In this document: positions 29,801 to 38,192 of the stretch, piece after piece | Layout of the letters: each line of letters starts with the position of its first letter | Numbering within the stretch: the stretch's first letter is position 1 | NCBI RefSeq assembly: GCF_030160395.1 | Contig: NZ_BSOG01000001.1 | Span: 1,516,117-1,580,116 of the forward strand | DNA: 64,000 bases | Direction of reading: 5' to 3' | From: Chitinimonas prasina | GTDB lineage: Bacteria > Pseudomonadota > Gammaproteobacteria > Burkholderiales > Chitinimonadaceae | Notes under the pieces: generated by a model | What the model saw: the letters and a program-made list of their open reading frames with translations, nothing else | What the model was told of the DNA's origin: nothing | Databases searched by the model: none | Made by a program: the position numbers and the translations under genes

Positions 29801-30027
29801 AGTACGGTCTCGACCAACTGCCACAGAAAGGTGGCAGGCAGTGGGAAATCCATATTGGCGCACACCCCGAAACGCTCGGCGATACGCAGGCTGAGCCAGC
29901 GCCCCATGCCGCGTGCCTGCACGATGACCGTCTCCTTGGCATAGGGCTGGGCAGGCGGTATGGCCAGCACGCCGTAGAGCAGCGTGGCCAGGGTTTCCAG
30001 GCGGTTGGATTGGTAAAGATGGAGCAC
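26884..30027 (-). CDS. recC: exodeoxyribonuclease V gamma subunit RecC
   Basis: RecC is the scaffold subunit of RecBCD that scans the unwound strand for recombination hotspots. The product is about 1047 residues if translated from the GTG at 30027, which begins VLHLYQSNRLETL and matches the usual RecC N-terminus. ATGs at 30093 and 30153 in the same frame would add 22 or 42 residues without family similarity and would run into the glyQ promoter region, so the start is uncertain. Recognisable RecC segments include the early KETVIVQARGMGRWLSLRIAE region (shown only in part elsewhere) and LPFRIVAVLGLDDGAFPR. It is the first gene of recC-recB-recD and divergent from glyQ. Confidence 0.92.
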   Translation of the reverse strand: MLHLYQSNRLETLATLLYGVLAIPPAQPYAKETVIVQARGMGRWLSLRIAERFGVCANMDFPLPATFLWQLVETVLGPQPRSGPFGSDALAWRLHALLLQPPPELAGYLTPPDDSLADQAQHQVLSERRRWRLASRIADVFDQYLVYRPDWLAAWEAGRSLGLGPDEHWQAALWCRLARDRSSSHRADLMQALVARLQDPAPLPLPERIVLFGSSSLPPLFLQILKVLGQRLDVCLFALNPCAQPWGDISDREQAHGPGERLLAAWGAQGRVFFDDLASADELTSLPDEGPPASGLLGQLQHALLLLDAEPLEALPAVDHSLAIHACHSPLRQVETLKDALLSRLAADPGLQPADIVVLCPDIETYAPYIDAVFGQGEPHLPYAVADRGGLGSSPLLATWLELLRVPDGDWEADRLAALLELPALAQQFGLDADDLPLLQAWIAEAGIRRNQTGDAFSWQEGLGRLLLGVALPDAGAAGGLPLFASLVPTADLDLRFADRVAGLSRFARQLAHWQAALARPRSLPEWSQLLNEWLERWFVDLEGDRAAVDTLRNVVVELGALGERSGMLQPVGRVAVLQWLAGKLKDGSGAGGFLTGGVTFAQLMPMRNLPFRIVAVLGLDDGAFPRDSQPDGFDLIAQHPRRGDRARALDERWLFLETLLAARDGLQLYYTGRDARSDVALPPSTVIADLLDAIRVGWGEEGTDPAQAYLHRHPLQPFSPQRFGPQAALPTFDGRWASIAQQAGRGQAQPPSLADACLPAEPLRLLELDELIQFARDSSGWFLRRLGVRLDRGEATLAHREPFELDRPGERALLLLGAAQADSADTLTALGQGAALLPAGQAGDIWAEQSARHFAPAVALWRQAGSGEVAINLELEKLRLQGLLRGLGPDGLALRQPGKLREGDRLAAWLQHLLLCASQPAGIACTTRLVGLEEVAHYQAVADSRSLLADWLAAYRLAMTRPIPLLPRSSLAYAEGLSSGRDPSPAKALDAARKAWLGTDRFAGEGSFAGMRALWRGQMPLDDTFVVLAEQLLLPLLQHEQRTALT

Positions 30028-30154
30028 GTGGGCGGCTGCGAGCGTTGGGTGGCACGATGATACCTGCAGGGGACGGCATCGCGCATGGCACATGCTGTGT
30101 CGCGCTTGCGACGGCCATGCATGCAAACGGGGATGCCAAGCGCGCAAGTTCAAG

Positions 30155-30160
30155 TAGAAT
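30155..30160 (+). promoter_or_regulatory. putative -10 element of glyQ
   Basis: TAGAAT lies 41 bases before the glyQ ATG in the recC-glyQ divergent spacer. The same hexamer recurs close upstream of several genes in this window (36966, 38792, 46501, 63648). No good -35 hexamer was found at the expected distance. Confidence 0.35.
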
Positions 30161-30201
30161 CCTGGGTTTATATCGTTCTACTTTATCGGGCACCCGTCAC
30201 A

Positions 30202-31092
30202 ATGCTGACCTTCCAGCAAATCATCCTCACCCTGCAGAACTACTGGAATAGCCAGGGTTGCGCCCTGCTCCAACCCTATGACACGGAAGTGGGTGCCGGC
30301 ACCAGCCATACCGCCACTTTCCTGCGCGCGCTGGGGCCGGAACCCTGGAATGCGGCGTATGTGCAGCCTAGCCGTCGTCCCAAGGATGGCCGCTACGGCG
30401 AGAACCCCAACCGCCTGTTCCAGCATCACCAGTTCCAGGTGGTGCTCAAGCCTTCGCCCGACAATATCCAGGATCTCTATCTGGGTTCGCTGCGTGAGCT
30501 GGGCCTGGACCCCACGGTCCACGACATCCGCTTCGTGGAAGACGACTGGGAGAACCCCACCCTGGGCGCCTGGGGCTTGGGTTGGGAAGTCTGGCTCAAT
30601 GGCATGGAAGTGACCCAGTTCACCTATTTCCAGCAGGTGGGCGGCCTCGATTGCAAGCCGGTGCTCGGTGAGATCACCTATGGCCTGGAACGCTTGGCCA
30701 TGTATCTGCAGGATATCGAGAACGTCTACGACCTGGTCTGGACTCATCTGCCTGACGGCACGCCAGTGACCTACGGCAATGTGTTCTACCAGAACGAAGT
30801 CGAGCAATCGCAGTATGCGTTCGAGCATTCCAATGTGGAATTGCTGTTCCGCCAGTTCAATGACTATGAACAGGAAGCCAAGCGCCTCCTGGAAGCCAGC
30901 CTGCCCCTGCCAGCCTATGAAATGATACTCAAGGCCGGCCACAGCTTTAACCTGCTGGATGCGCGTGGCGCTATCTCGGTGACCGAGCGGGCTGCCTATA
31001 TCGGCCGTATCCGCAACCTGTCGCGCGGTGTGGCGCAGGCCTATTACGATGCCCGTGAAGCATTGGGCTTCCCCATGCTGAAAAAGGACTGA
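30202..31092 (+). CDS. glyQ: glycyl-tRNA synthetase alpha subunit
   Basis: GlyQ is the catalytic subunit of the bacterial alpha2beta2 glycyl-tRNA synthetase; with GlyS it charges tRNA-Gly. The 296-residue product begins [15 protein letters not shown] and contains [19 protein letters not shown], the [18 protein letters not shown] block and [19 protein letters not shown]-type active-site sequence, all typical of the family. The frame is open upstream to 30085, but ATG 30202 gives the conserved start. A lipoprotein gene follows 9 bases later and separates it from glyS. Confidence 0.97.
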   Translation: MLTFQQIILTLQNYWNSQGCALLQPYDTEVGAGTSHTATFLRALGPEPWNAAYVQPSRRPKDGRYGENPNRLFQHHQFQVVLKPSPDNIQDLYLGSLRELGLDPTVHDIRFVEDDWENPTLGAWGLGWEVWLNGMEVTQFTYFQQVGGLDCKPVLGEITYGLERLAMYLQDIENVYDLVWTHLPDGTPVTYGNVFYQNEVEQSQYAFEHSNVELLFRQFNDYEQEAKRLLEASLPLPAYEMILKAGHSFNLLDARGAISVTERAAYIGRIRNLSRGVAQAYYDAREALGFPMLKKD

Positions 31093-31101
31093 GGTCTCGC
31101 C

Positions 31102-31590
31102 ATGAAGACTGCTGCTGCCTTGCTACTGACCCTGGGTCTTGCCGCATGTGGCGGCAGCTATATGGATACCGAGAACGCCGAGCCGCCAGTGCCGGTGCCT
31201 GGCGAGAAGGAAGGCGACTGGCGGCTCTACGGCGAACAGCCTGATCACGAAATCAGGGTTTCCTGGGAATCCATAGGCCATGACGACAGCTTTGGCTCGG
31301 ACGAGTATGTCTATGCCTGGGTACGTCGGGCCTACAAGAAAGACCAGGAAAACAAGGAAGGCGATACCTTCCGTACCGAGTACACCCGCTTTGCGCTGGA
31401 CTGCGCCAAGTCGGAGATGGCCGGGATAGCCGTGGAATACCGCGACAAGGACGACGACGAGGTCAGCCGCAAAGACCTGGCGGGCTTCCAGTGGGAGTTC
31501 GATCCGGTCACCAAGGCGGCCTATATGCAGGATTTCCTGCTGCAGGTCTGCAAGATCGCCCGCGAGAAAAAAGCGGGCGCCAAGGAATAA
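31102..31590 (+). CDS. small lipoprotein, possibly surface-adhesin-E-like
   Basis: A 162-residue predicted lipoprotein. A signal peptide of 15 residues ends in the lipobox LAAC with the lipidated Cys at position 16. The mature part is acidic and lysine-rich, with WRLYGEQPDHEIRVSWESIG and repeated YAWVRRAYK/FALDCAKSEM strands. This pattern resembles small Neisseriales/Burkholderiales lipoproteins of the surface-adhesin protein E type, but that assignment is tentative. Two further cysteines (in ALDCAK and QVCKIA) could form a disulfide. It sits between glyQ and glyS on the same strand, so it is probably co-transcribed with them although no functional link is known. Confidence 0.75.
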   Translation: MKTAAALLLTLGLAACGGSYMDTENAEPPVPVPGEKEGDWRLYGEQPDHEIRVSWESIGHDDSFGSDEYVYAWVRRAYKKDQENKEGDTFRTEYTRFALDCAKSEMAGIAVEYRDKDDDEVSRKDLAGFQWEFDPVTKAAYMQDFLLQVCKIAREKKAGAKE

Positions 31591-31662
31591 GCCATTCAAT
31601 CCGGGTAGGCGTGCCGCGCAGTAGCGCCACCTACCCCAACCCCGTGCTGGAATAGAAGTGCC

Positions 31663-33747
31663 ATGAGCTCAACCCTGCTGATTGAACTGTTCACCGAAGA
31701 ACTGCCACCCAAGGCCCTGCCCCGTCTGGCAGCTTCGTTCGCCGAGACCATCGCCTCTGAGCTGAAGAAGCTGGGCTTTGTGGCGGCGGACGCCCAGGCC
31801 GTTGAATACGCCAGCCCACGTAGGCTGGCCGTGAGCCTGCCGGGCGTGCTGGCCGTGCAGCCTGACCGCATGGTGGAGAAAAAAGGCCCGGCCGTGGCGG
31901 CCGGCTATAAGGATGGTCAGCCCAGCCCGGCTCTGCTGGGCTTTGCCCGCTCGGTGGGGCTGGCAGCCGATCAGCTCGGCCAGTTGGTGCAGGGTTCAGA
32001 CGGCAAGCAGGATGTGTATATCTACCGTGCCGAGAAGCAGGGCGAGCCGCTGGCCGCCCATCTTTCGACCATTGTGGCTGATGCGCTGAAGAAGCTGCCC
32101 GCGCCCAAGCTGATGCGCTGGGGTAGCCGTGAGAGCCAGTTCATCCGGCCGGTGCATGGCCTGGTGATGCTGCATGGCGACCAGGTGGTGGCTGGCGAAG
32201 TGCTGGGCTTTGCCGCCGACCGCGTCACCGGTGGTCATCGCTTCCTGTCGCAGGGGGCAGTCACGATAGCCAATGCCGACAGCTATGCCGACACCTTGCG
32301 CCAGCAAGGGCGGGTGGTGGCCAGTTTCAGCGAACGCCGTGCCGCCATTGTGGCCGCGCTCAACAGCAAGGCCGCCGCCCACGGTGCGCGGATTGCCGGA
32401 GGCGACGCGCTGATCGACGAGGTGACTGCACTGGTGGAGTGGCCGGTGGTGCTGGAGGGCAGCTTTGAGGAGGATTTCCTCAAGGTGCCGCAGGAGTGTC
32501 TGATCCTCACCATGCAGCAGAACCAGAAGTACTTTCCCCTGCTGGACGCCAGCGGCAAGCTGACGCACCGCTACCTGATCGTCTCCAATCTGGAGACCGC
32601 CGACCCGCGCTTTATCGTCAACGGCAATGCCCGCGTACTGCGGGCGCGCCTGTCGGATGCCAAGTTCTTCTACGAGCAGGATCAGAAGCACCGCCTGGAC
32701 AGCCGGGTGGCCCGTCTGGCCGAGGTGGTCTACCACAACAAGATAGGCAGCCAGCTGGAGCGTGTGGCGCGGCTGGAAGCCGTGGCCGCCGCCATTGCCG
32801 GCGAGCTGGGCGCCGATCAGGCCCTGGCTGGGCGTGCCGCCTACTTGGCCAAGGCCGACCTGCTGACCGATATGGTGGGCGAGTTCCCCGAGCTGCAAGG
32901 CATCATGGGCACCTACTATGCCCGCCTTGATGGCGAGGACGCTGCCGTCGCCGCCGCCGTCGAGGGCCATTACCACCCCCGTTTTGCTGGAGACAGCCTG
33001 CCCGAGGGCGCCATTGCACAAGCGGTGTCGCTGGCCGACAAGCTGGAAACCCTCGTGGGTATCTGGGGCATAGGCCTGATTCCTACTGGTGACAAAGACC
33101 CGTTTGCCCTGCGCCGTGCGGCGCTGGGCGTGCTGCGCATGCTGGTGGAAGCCAAGCTGCCGCTGGACCTGAAGCAATTGCTGGCACAGACCGCTGCAGC
33201 CTTCCCGGCTGGGGTGGTGGCGGCCGATACGGTAGAAGGTGTGTTCGGCTTTATGCTGGAGCGCCTGAAGAACCTGCTGGCGGCGGATTTCCCGGCGGCA
33301 GATATCGAGGCCGTGCTGGCCGACAAGCCCAGCCGGTTTGACGAGCTGGCCCTGCGCCTGGCGGCCGTGGCCGAGTTCAAGGCATTGCCTGAGGCAGCAG
33401 CCCTGGCAGCAGCCAACAAGCGCATACGCAACATACTCAAGAAGAACCTGAGCGAAGGCCAGGCGCTGCCGGCCATTGCGGCCGAGCTGCTGACCGATGC
33501 GGCCGAACGCGATCTGCACGGCGCCTTGGTGGCCTTGCAGGCGCCGGTGGCTGCCGCCCTGGCTGCGCACGACTACACGGCCGCGCTGAAGCAGCTGGCG
33601 GGCCTGCGTGCCCCGGTGGATGCCTTCTTCGACAGCGTGATGGTCATGGCCGAGGACCTGGCGGTACGGCACAACCGGCTGGCGCTGCTGGCGGCACTGA
33701 GCAGCCTGATGAACCAGGTGGCTGATATCTCCCTGCTGGCGGAGTAA
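31663..33747 (+). CDS. glyS: glycyl-tRNA synthetase beta subunit
   Basis: GlyS is the beta subunit of the heterotetrameric glycyl-tRNA synthetase, involved in tRNA recognition and binding. The 694-residue length is normal. It begins with LLIELFTEELPPKALPRL, has the conserved MRWGSRESQFIRPVHGLV and QNQKYFPLLDASGKL segments and an HD-like middle region. A C-terminal anticodon-binding-like domain ends in NRLALLAALSSLMNQVADIS. The ATG at 31663 follows GGAATAGAAG. The 72-base spacer from the lipoprotein gene carries a loose GGGTAGG...CCTACCC inverted repeat. Confidence 0.97.
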   Translation: MSSTLLIELFTEELPPKALPRLAASFAETIASELKKLGFVAADAQAVEYASPRRLAVSLPGVLAVQPDRMVEKKGPAVAAGYKDGQPSPALLGFARSVGLAADQLGQLVQGSDGKQDVYIYRAEKQGEPLAAHLSTIVADALKKLPAPKLMRWGSRESQFIRPVHGLVMLHGDQVVAGEVLGFAADRVTGGHRFLSQGAVTIANADSYADTLRQQGRVVASFSERRAAIVAALNSKAAAHGARIAGGDALIDEVTALVEWPVVLEGSFEEDFLKVPQECLILTMQQNQKYFPLLDASGKLTHRYLIVSNLETADPRFIVNGNARVLRARLSDAKFFYEQDQKHRLDSRVARLAEVVYHNKIGSQLERVARLEAVAAAIAGELGADQALAGRAAYLAKADLLTDMVGEFPELQGIMGTYYARLDGEDAAVAAAVEGHYHPRFAGDSLPEGAIAQAVSLADKLETLVGIWGIGLIPTGDKDPFALRRAALGVLRMLVEAKLPLDLKQLLAQTAAAFPAGVVAADTVEGVFGFMLERLKNLLAADFPAADIEAVLADKPSRFDELALRLAAVAEFKALPEAAALAAANKRIRNILKKNLSEGQALPAIAAELLTDAAERDLHGALVALQAPVAAALAAHDYTAALKQLAGLRAPVDAFFDSVMVMAEDLAVRHNRLALLAALSSLMNQVADISLLAE

Positions 33748-33754
33748 AGGCAGT

Positions 33755-34844
33755 ATGACGGATACCTTGCGCGACTACGAACGCGCTGGCGTGGCCAACA
33801 ACTTTGGCTTGCTGCGGCTGTTGGCGGCCATGCTGGTGCTGTTGTCGCATGCCTGGCCACTGTCGGGCAATCCGGCGGAATACCTGTCGGTCACCGTGGG
33901 CCTGTCGTTCGGCACCGTTGCCGTGAACGTGTTTTTTGCGGTCAGCGGCTTTCTGGTCTGTGGCAGTTATCTGCGCAACCCGAAACTGGGAGGCTTTCTC
34001 TGGCGGCGGGGGCTGCGCCTCTTCCCCGGCCTGATGGTGGCCGCCCTGGTGGCGCCGGCCATTGCCTTCATCAGTTCGGGCCTGGACGCCAGCGCCTATT
34101 TTGCCTCGATCGATTTTGTCCGCTTTGTCAGCCACAACGCCTCCTTGTTGGGTGGCGTGCAATACAGCCTGCATGATGCCTTCGCGGGCAACCCGGCCCC
34201 CCGTGCGATCAATGGCTCGCTCTGGACGCTGCCGTATGAATGTACCTTCTACCTGGCGTGCGCCAGCCTGGGCTGGCTGGCTGGGTGTGCTGGGCAACCG
34301 GGTTGCCTTCAATCTGGGGTTCGCGGCTGTCATTGTCCTGTTTGCGGCGGGCAACCCCAGCGCAGATGCACAGCTGCCGGGCTTGTTGCTGTCCTTTTTG
34401 CTGGGCGCGTTTTTCCAGGTCAATGCCGAGCAGATACGCATGAAGGGCCTGCTGGCCTTGCTGACCCTGCTGGTGTTCTATCTGGTGTTCCGCCAGGTGC
34501 TGCCCATGGTGTGCTACTACTTCGCCCTGACCTATGGCGTGCTGTGGCTGGCCTATTGCGCACCGGTGCCGCTACCGGGCTGGTTTGACCGGCAGGACTA
34601 CTCCTACGGTGTCTACCTGTATGCCTTCCCCATGCAGCAGCTGGCTGCCTGGTGGCTGGCACCACAGGGTGGGCTGAGCGTGGTCAACCTGGTCTGGCTG
34701 CCCCTGATAGGCACCCTGGTGCTGGCCTGCCTGTCCTGGAACCTGGTGGAGAAGCCGGCCCAGCGCTTCAAGAACCAGCACTGGCAGGGTTGGTTGAAAC
34801 GTGGCTGGCTGGCTGGGAAACCAACCCTGAGCCCGGGGAAATAA
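33755..34844 (+). pseudogene. acyltransferase 3 (OafA/YrhL-type) family gene with a GGCT-repeat frameshift
   Basis: This membrane O-acyltransferase, of the type that modifies O-antigen, peptidoglycan or other glycans, is split between two frames. The first part (from ATG 33755) has the family N-terminus NFGLLRLLAAMLVLLSHAWPL, FFAVSGFLVCGSYLR and LFPGLMVAALV. The second part reads on in the next frame to a TAA at 34844, with more membrane segments and the typical end YSYGVYLYAFPMQQL and SWNLVEKPAQRFK. The break falls in three GGCT units (34271-34282 plus GG). Removing one unit restores a continuous 361-residue protein. It may be a dead gene, a phase-variable gene in the off state, or a sequencing error. 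It lies between glyS and gmhB. Confidence 0.85.
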
Positions 34845-34925
34845 ACGCTTGGGCGTATAGTGCAGGACATACCTGGGTCTGAACGATAGGCTAGTCGTCA
34901 TCTGGAATGAAAGCGTGCTGATACC

Positions 34926-35471
34926 ATGAAGCTGGTGATACTGGACCGGGATGGCGTAATCAACCATGACCGCGATGATTTCGTGAAGTCGGCAGCGGAG
35001 TGGGTGCCCATCGATGGCAGCCTGGAAGCGATTGCCCTGCTGAACCATGCCGGCTGGCGGGTGGTGATCGCCTCAAACCAGAGCGGCATAGGCCGGGGTT
35101 TTTTCGGTGCAGCCGAGCTCAATGCCATGCATGGCAAGCTGCATCGCCTGCTGGCCAGCGTGGGTGGGCGGGTTGATGCCATTTTCTTCTGCCCCCACAC
35201 TGCCGACATGCAATGCGAATGCCGCAAGCCCAAGCCAGGCATGTATCGTGATATTGCCCAGCGCTTTGATGTGCGGTTGGAAGATACCCCGGTGATAGGC
35301 GACAGCCTGCGTGATCTGGAAGCAGCCGAGGCTGTTGGGGCCGAACCCATACTGGTGCGTACTGGCAAGGGTGAACGTACCCTGGCTGCTGGTGGCCTGC
35401 CCGAACATACCCGTGTCTGCTACGACCTGATGGATGCGGCGCTCTACCTGATAGGCAAGGAAGAAGACTGA
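34926..35471 (+). CDS. gmhB: D-glycero-beta-D-manno-heptose-1,7-bisphosphate 7-phosphatase GmhB
   Basis: GmhB removes the 7-phosphate of heptose bisphosphate in the ADP-heptose route to LPS inner core. The 181-residue HAD-family product has the catalytic LDRDGVIN (nucleophile and acid/base Asp) at its start and IASNQSGIGRG. The zinc-binding loop is CPHTADMQCECRKPKPG, followed by GDSLRDLEAAEAVGAEPILV. The length and the Cys/His loop separate GmhB from histidinol phosphatases. The TGA overlaps the plsC ATG. The glyS-gmhB-plsC order is common in betaproteobacteria, which suggests the acyltransferase gene was inserted. Confidence 0.94.
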   Translation: MKLVILDRDGVINHDRDDFVKSAAEWVPIDGSLEAIALLNHAGWRVVIASNQSGIGRGFFGAAELNAMHGKLHRLLASVGGRVDAIFFCPHTADMQCECRKPKPGMYRDIAQRFDVRLEDTPVIGDSLRDLEAAEAVGAEPILVRTGKGERTLAAGGLPEHTRVCYDLMDAALYLIGKEED

Positions 35472-36238
35472 TGGTGTGGTTGCGTTCTTCGCTGTTCATG
35501 ACGGGCTGGGCGCTGAACACCGTGCTCTGCGCCATTGGTTGCATGCTGGTCCTGCCCCTGCCCTACAAGGTGCGCTACGGTGTCATCAGCTATTGGTGCT
35601 GGTTCGCCGTGAAGTGGCTGGAACTGACCTGCGGCCTGCGTGGCCGGGTGATAGGCCGCGAGAACCTGCCGCGCGAAGCGGCGGTGGTGATGAGCAAGCA
35701 CCAGTCGGCATTCGAAACCATGTTCCTGCAGCGCCTCGTGCCCCTGACCGCCTGGGTGGTCAAGCGGGAACTGCTGTGGATACCTTTTTTTGGCTGGGGC
35801 CTGTGGAGCTTGCGGCCCATTGCCATAGACCGCGCCAATAGTGGCGTGGCCAGCCGCCAGTTGATCGAGCAGGGCACCCAGCGGCTTAAGGATGGCGCCT
35901 GGATAGTCATCTTCCCAGAAGGCAGCCGCATAGCTGCCGGCAAGCGGGGGCGCTACAAGCAGGGCGGCGCCCGCCTGGCCTGTGCCCTGGGTGCACCGGT
36001 GGTGCCGGTGGCGGTTAATTCCGGCGAATTCTGGCCGCGCAACAGCTTTCTCAAGTATCCGGGCGAGACCACCGTGTCCATCGGCCCGCCCATCCCCACC
36101 GTGGGCAAAAGTGCGGACGAGGTCAGGCGTGAGGTGGAGAGCTGGATCGAGACCGAGATGGTGCGCATCAGCGGCGTGGGCCCCTGCTGGCCGGCCAATA
36201 AGCAGCCGCAGGATGTCCATGGCACGATCACTGCCTGA
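35471..36238 (+). CDS. plsC: 1-acyl-sn-glycerol-3-phosphate acyltransferase (PlsC family)
   Basis: This inner-membrane enzyme acylates lysophosphatidic acid to phosphatidic acid in phospholipid synthesis. The 255-residue product has a membrane-spanning N-terminus and the acyltransferase motif I KHQSAFE. This is an HX4E version of the usual HX4D and is common in betaproteobacterial homologues. FPEGSR and the following GKRGRYKQGGARLA form the later motifs, and VVPVAVNSGEFWPR is motif IV. The start overlaps the gmhB stop (TGATG). A role in lysophospholipid or LPS precursor acylation instead cannot be excluded. Confidence 0.9.
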   Translation: MVWLRSSLFMTGWALNTVLCAIGCMLVLPLPYKVRYGVISYWCWFAVKWLELTCGLRGRVIGRENLPREAAVVMSKHQSAFETMFLQRLVPLTAWVVKRELLWIPFFGWGLWSLRPIAIDRANSGVASRQLIEQGTQRLKDGAWIVIFPEGSRIAAGKRGRYKQGGARLACALGAPVVPVAVNSGEFWPRNSFLKYPGETTVSIGPPIPTVGKSADEVRREVESWIETEMVRISGVGPCWPANKQPQDVHGTITA

Positions 36239-36920
36239 AACCCGCCATATCTACGCCCTGCAGGGGCGGGATGTGCCGGTGTGGCTGGAGCGCTCCGCCC
36301 GCCGCAGCGTGGGCTTGCAGATCCGGCAGGAGGGCTTGCGGGTCATCCTGCCGCAGCGTTTTCCCCTGCAAGAGCTGGATGCCATCCTGCGCCAGAAGGC
36401 TGGCTGGATACTGGGCAAGCTTGATGCACTGGCCGAGCGGCCAGCGGCTACCCCTTTGCAGGCCGGTAGCCCGCTGGAGTGGCTGGGTGAACCGCGCAGT
36501 TTGAGCCTGGGACATAAACGCGCCGCCGTCACGGCTGATGCGCTGCAACTGGTGGCTGAGACCACGGCCGACATCCCGCTGGCGTTGCAGAAGCTGATGC
36601 GGCGCGAGGCGCGGGTATTCCTGGCCGAGCGGCTTGATAGCTGGGCGGCACGCTTGGGACTCCGATATGGCGAGTTCAAGCTGTCCAGCGCTGGCACCCG
36701 CTGGGGCAGTTGTACCTCGCAAGGCACCATCAGGCTGAACTGGCGCCTGATGCAGGCGCCCTTGCCGGTGATCGACTATGTGGTGATACATGAGCTGTGC
36801 CACTTGGTAGAGCTGAACCACTCCCACCGCTTCTGGGCGCTGGTGGCGACCGCCTGCCCGGACTGGAAGCACAAGCGCGATTGGCTCAAGCGCGAGGGTG
36901 CCCGCTACTTTGCCTGGTAA
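36219..36920 (+). CDS. YgjP-like (UPF0758/DUF45) metallopeptidase-fold protein
   Basis: A 233-residue protein of the YgjP/DUF45 family (SprT-like zincin fold). The signature TRWGSCTSQGTIRLNWRLM is followed by the zinc motif HELCHLVELNHSHRFW, where the two His of HExxH, with the His in NHSHRFW as third ligand, would bind zinc. Cellular substrates of this family are not established. The start is placed at ATG 36219, with AGG 6 bases upstream; ATG 36213 is an alternative. It overlaps the end of plsC by 20 bases, so it belongs to the same operon. Confidence 0.85.
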   Translation: MARSLPETRHIYALQGRDVPVWLERSARRSVGLQIRQEGLRVILPQRFPLQELDAILRQKAGWILGKLDALAERPAATPLQAGSPLEWLGEPRSLSLGHKRAAVTADALQLVAETTADIPLALQKLMRREARVFLAERLDSWAARLGLRYGEFKLSSAGTRWGSCTSQGTIRLNWRLMQAPLPVIDYVVIHELCHLVELNHSHRFWALVATACPDWKHKRDWLKREGARYFAW

Positions 36921-36965
36921 CAGCGGCGTTTTGCCGCAGCCTGCGAGGGCTTGGGCTGTACGTTT

Positions 36966-36971
36966 TAGAAT
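36966..36971 (+). promoter_or_regulatory. putative -10 element giving a leaderless regB-like transcript
   Basis: TAGAAT ends 6 bases before the ATG at 36978. Transcription from it would start at or next to the ATG, so the mRNA may be leaderless. No ribosome binding site is visible before this ATG. No good -35 hexamer was seen. Confidence 0.35.
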
Positions 36972-36977
36972 CCCGCC

Positions 36978-38192
36978 ATGCCCCATACCGCCCTGCTAGC
37001 CATCCTGCGCCGCATCGTCCTGCTGCGAGGCCTGACCCTCTGCGCCTACGCCAGCGCCATGCTGCTGGCTGTGTTGCTGTTCCGCTGGCAACTGCCCTTG
37101 CTGTCGCTGGGCTTCATCTGTCTGCTGCTGCTGGCCTATAACGGCTTCAGCCTGTGGCGCCTGCGCCTGGCGCAGGGCGGCGTGGCGGTCAGCGAGGGTG
37201 AGATAGGCCGGCAGCTGGCCATGGATATCTGTGGCCACAGCCTATGGCTGTTCTTTTTAGGCGGAGCCACCAACCCTTTCACTGCCTGGTTTCTGCTGCC
37301 GCTCACCATTGCCGCCGCCAGCCTGCCTGGCCGGCTGGTATGGCCGCTGACGGCGCTGACCATCGCCTGCTACAGCCTGCTGCTGCTGTGGTACCAACCC
37401 TTGCCCTTGAATGAATCCGATCTGGCGCAGGCCTTCTTCCTGCACACCACCGGCATGTGGGTGGCTTTTGTGGCCGCAGCCCTGATCGTGGCCGGGTTGG
37501 TAGCCCGCATAGGGCAGCAGCTGCGTGCCAACGAGCAAGCACTGGCCGCAGCCCGCGAGGCGGCCTTGCGCCAGCAACAGGTGCTGGGCCTGGCCATACA
37601 GGCCGCGGGCGCAGCGCATAGGCTGGGAACCCCGCTGGCCACCCTGACGTTACTGACCGATGAATTGCTGGCAGAACAGGCCGGCCAGGGGCAGCTGGCC
37701 GATGATCTGCGTCTGATGCAGCGCCAGCTGCAGGCCTGCCGCAGCGAGCTGCAGCGGCTGCGGGCAGAGGCCGATGCCAGTGCACCCCAGCCGGCTGATA
37801 GCGCTGTGGCGATGTTGCTGGAGGACTGGCAGGTGGTCAGGCCGAAGGCCAGGCTGGACTACCAGTTGCTGGGGCTAGGCGAGCCACCCAGGCTGATGCT
37901 GGATTTCGCCCTCAGGCAGGCGCTGCTCAACCTGCTGGACAATGCTGCCGATGCCAGCCCGGACTGGCAGGGCGTGATGTTGGACTGGTCGGCCCATGGT
38001 GTGCAGCTGGATATTGCCGATGCTGGACCAGGTTTTGACGGCAAGCCGGTCGGCGATACGGTCGCCGGCTTGGGCATGGGCCTGGCGCTGGCCATATCGG
38101 CACTGGAGCGGGTGGGCGCCAGGCTGGACTGGCTGGCCAGGCCGCAAGGGGGCACCTGCGTACGGGTGGTGTTTCCGCTGGAGGGGCGATGA
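36978..38192 (+). CDS. regB: RegB/PrrB-type redox sensor histidine kinase
   Basis: A 404-residue membrane histidine kinase of the RegB/PrrB/RoxS family, which reads respiratory redox state and phosphorylates RegA. About six transmembrane segments fill residues 15-180. The conserved ubiquinone-binding motif G95-GATNPF101 is present. The H-box AAGAAHRLGTPLATL carries the phosphorylated His at 214. A cytoplasmic Cys at 254 (QACRSELQRL) lies 40 residues after the His, the same spacing as the redox-active Cys265 and His225 of Rhodobacter capsulatus RegB. N-box (LLNLLDNAADASP) and G-box residues are intact. The response regulator gene overlaps its end. No senC/scoI gene is adjacent. Confidence 0.9.
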   Translation: MPHTALLAILRRIVLLRGLTLCAYASAMLLAVLLFRWQLPLLSLGFICLLLLAYNGFSLWRLRLAQGGVAVSEGEIGRQLAMDICGHSLWLFFLGGATNPFTAWFLLPLTIAAASLPGRLVWPLTALTIACYSLLLLWYQPLPLNESDLAQAFFLHTTGMWVAFVAAALIVAGLVARIGQQLRANEQALAAAREAALRQQQVLGLAIQAAGAAHRLGTPLATLTLLTDELLAEQAGQGQLADDLRLMQRQLQACRSELQRLRAEADASAPQPADSAVAMLLEDWQVVRPKARLDYQLLGLGEPPRLMLDFALRQALLNLLDNAADASPDWQGVMLDWSAHGVQLDIADAGPGFDGKPVGDTVAGLGMGLALAISALERVGARLDWLARPQGGTCVRVVFPLEGR

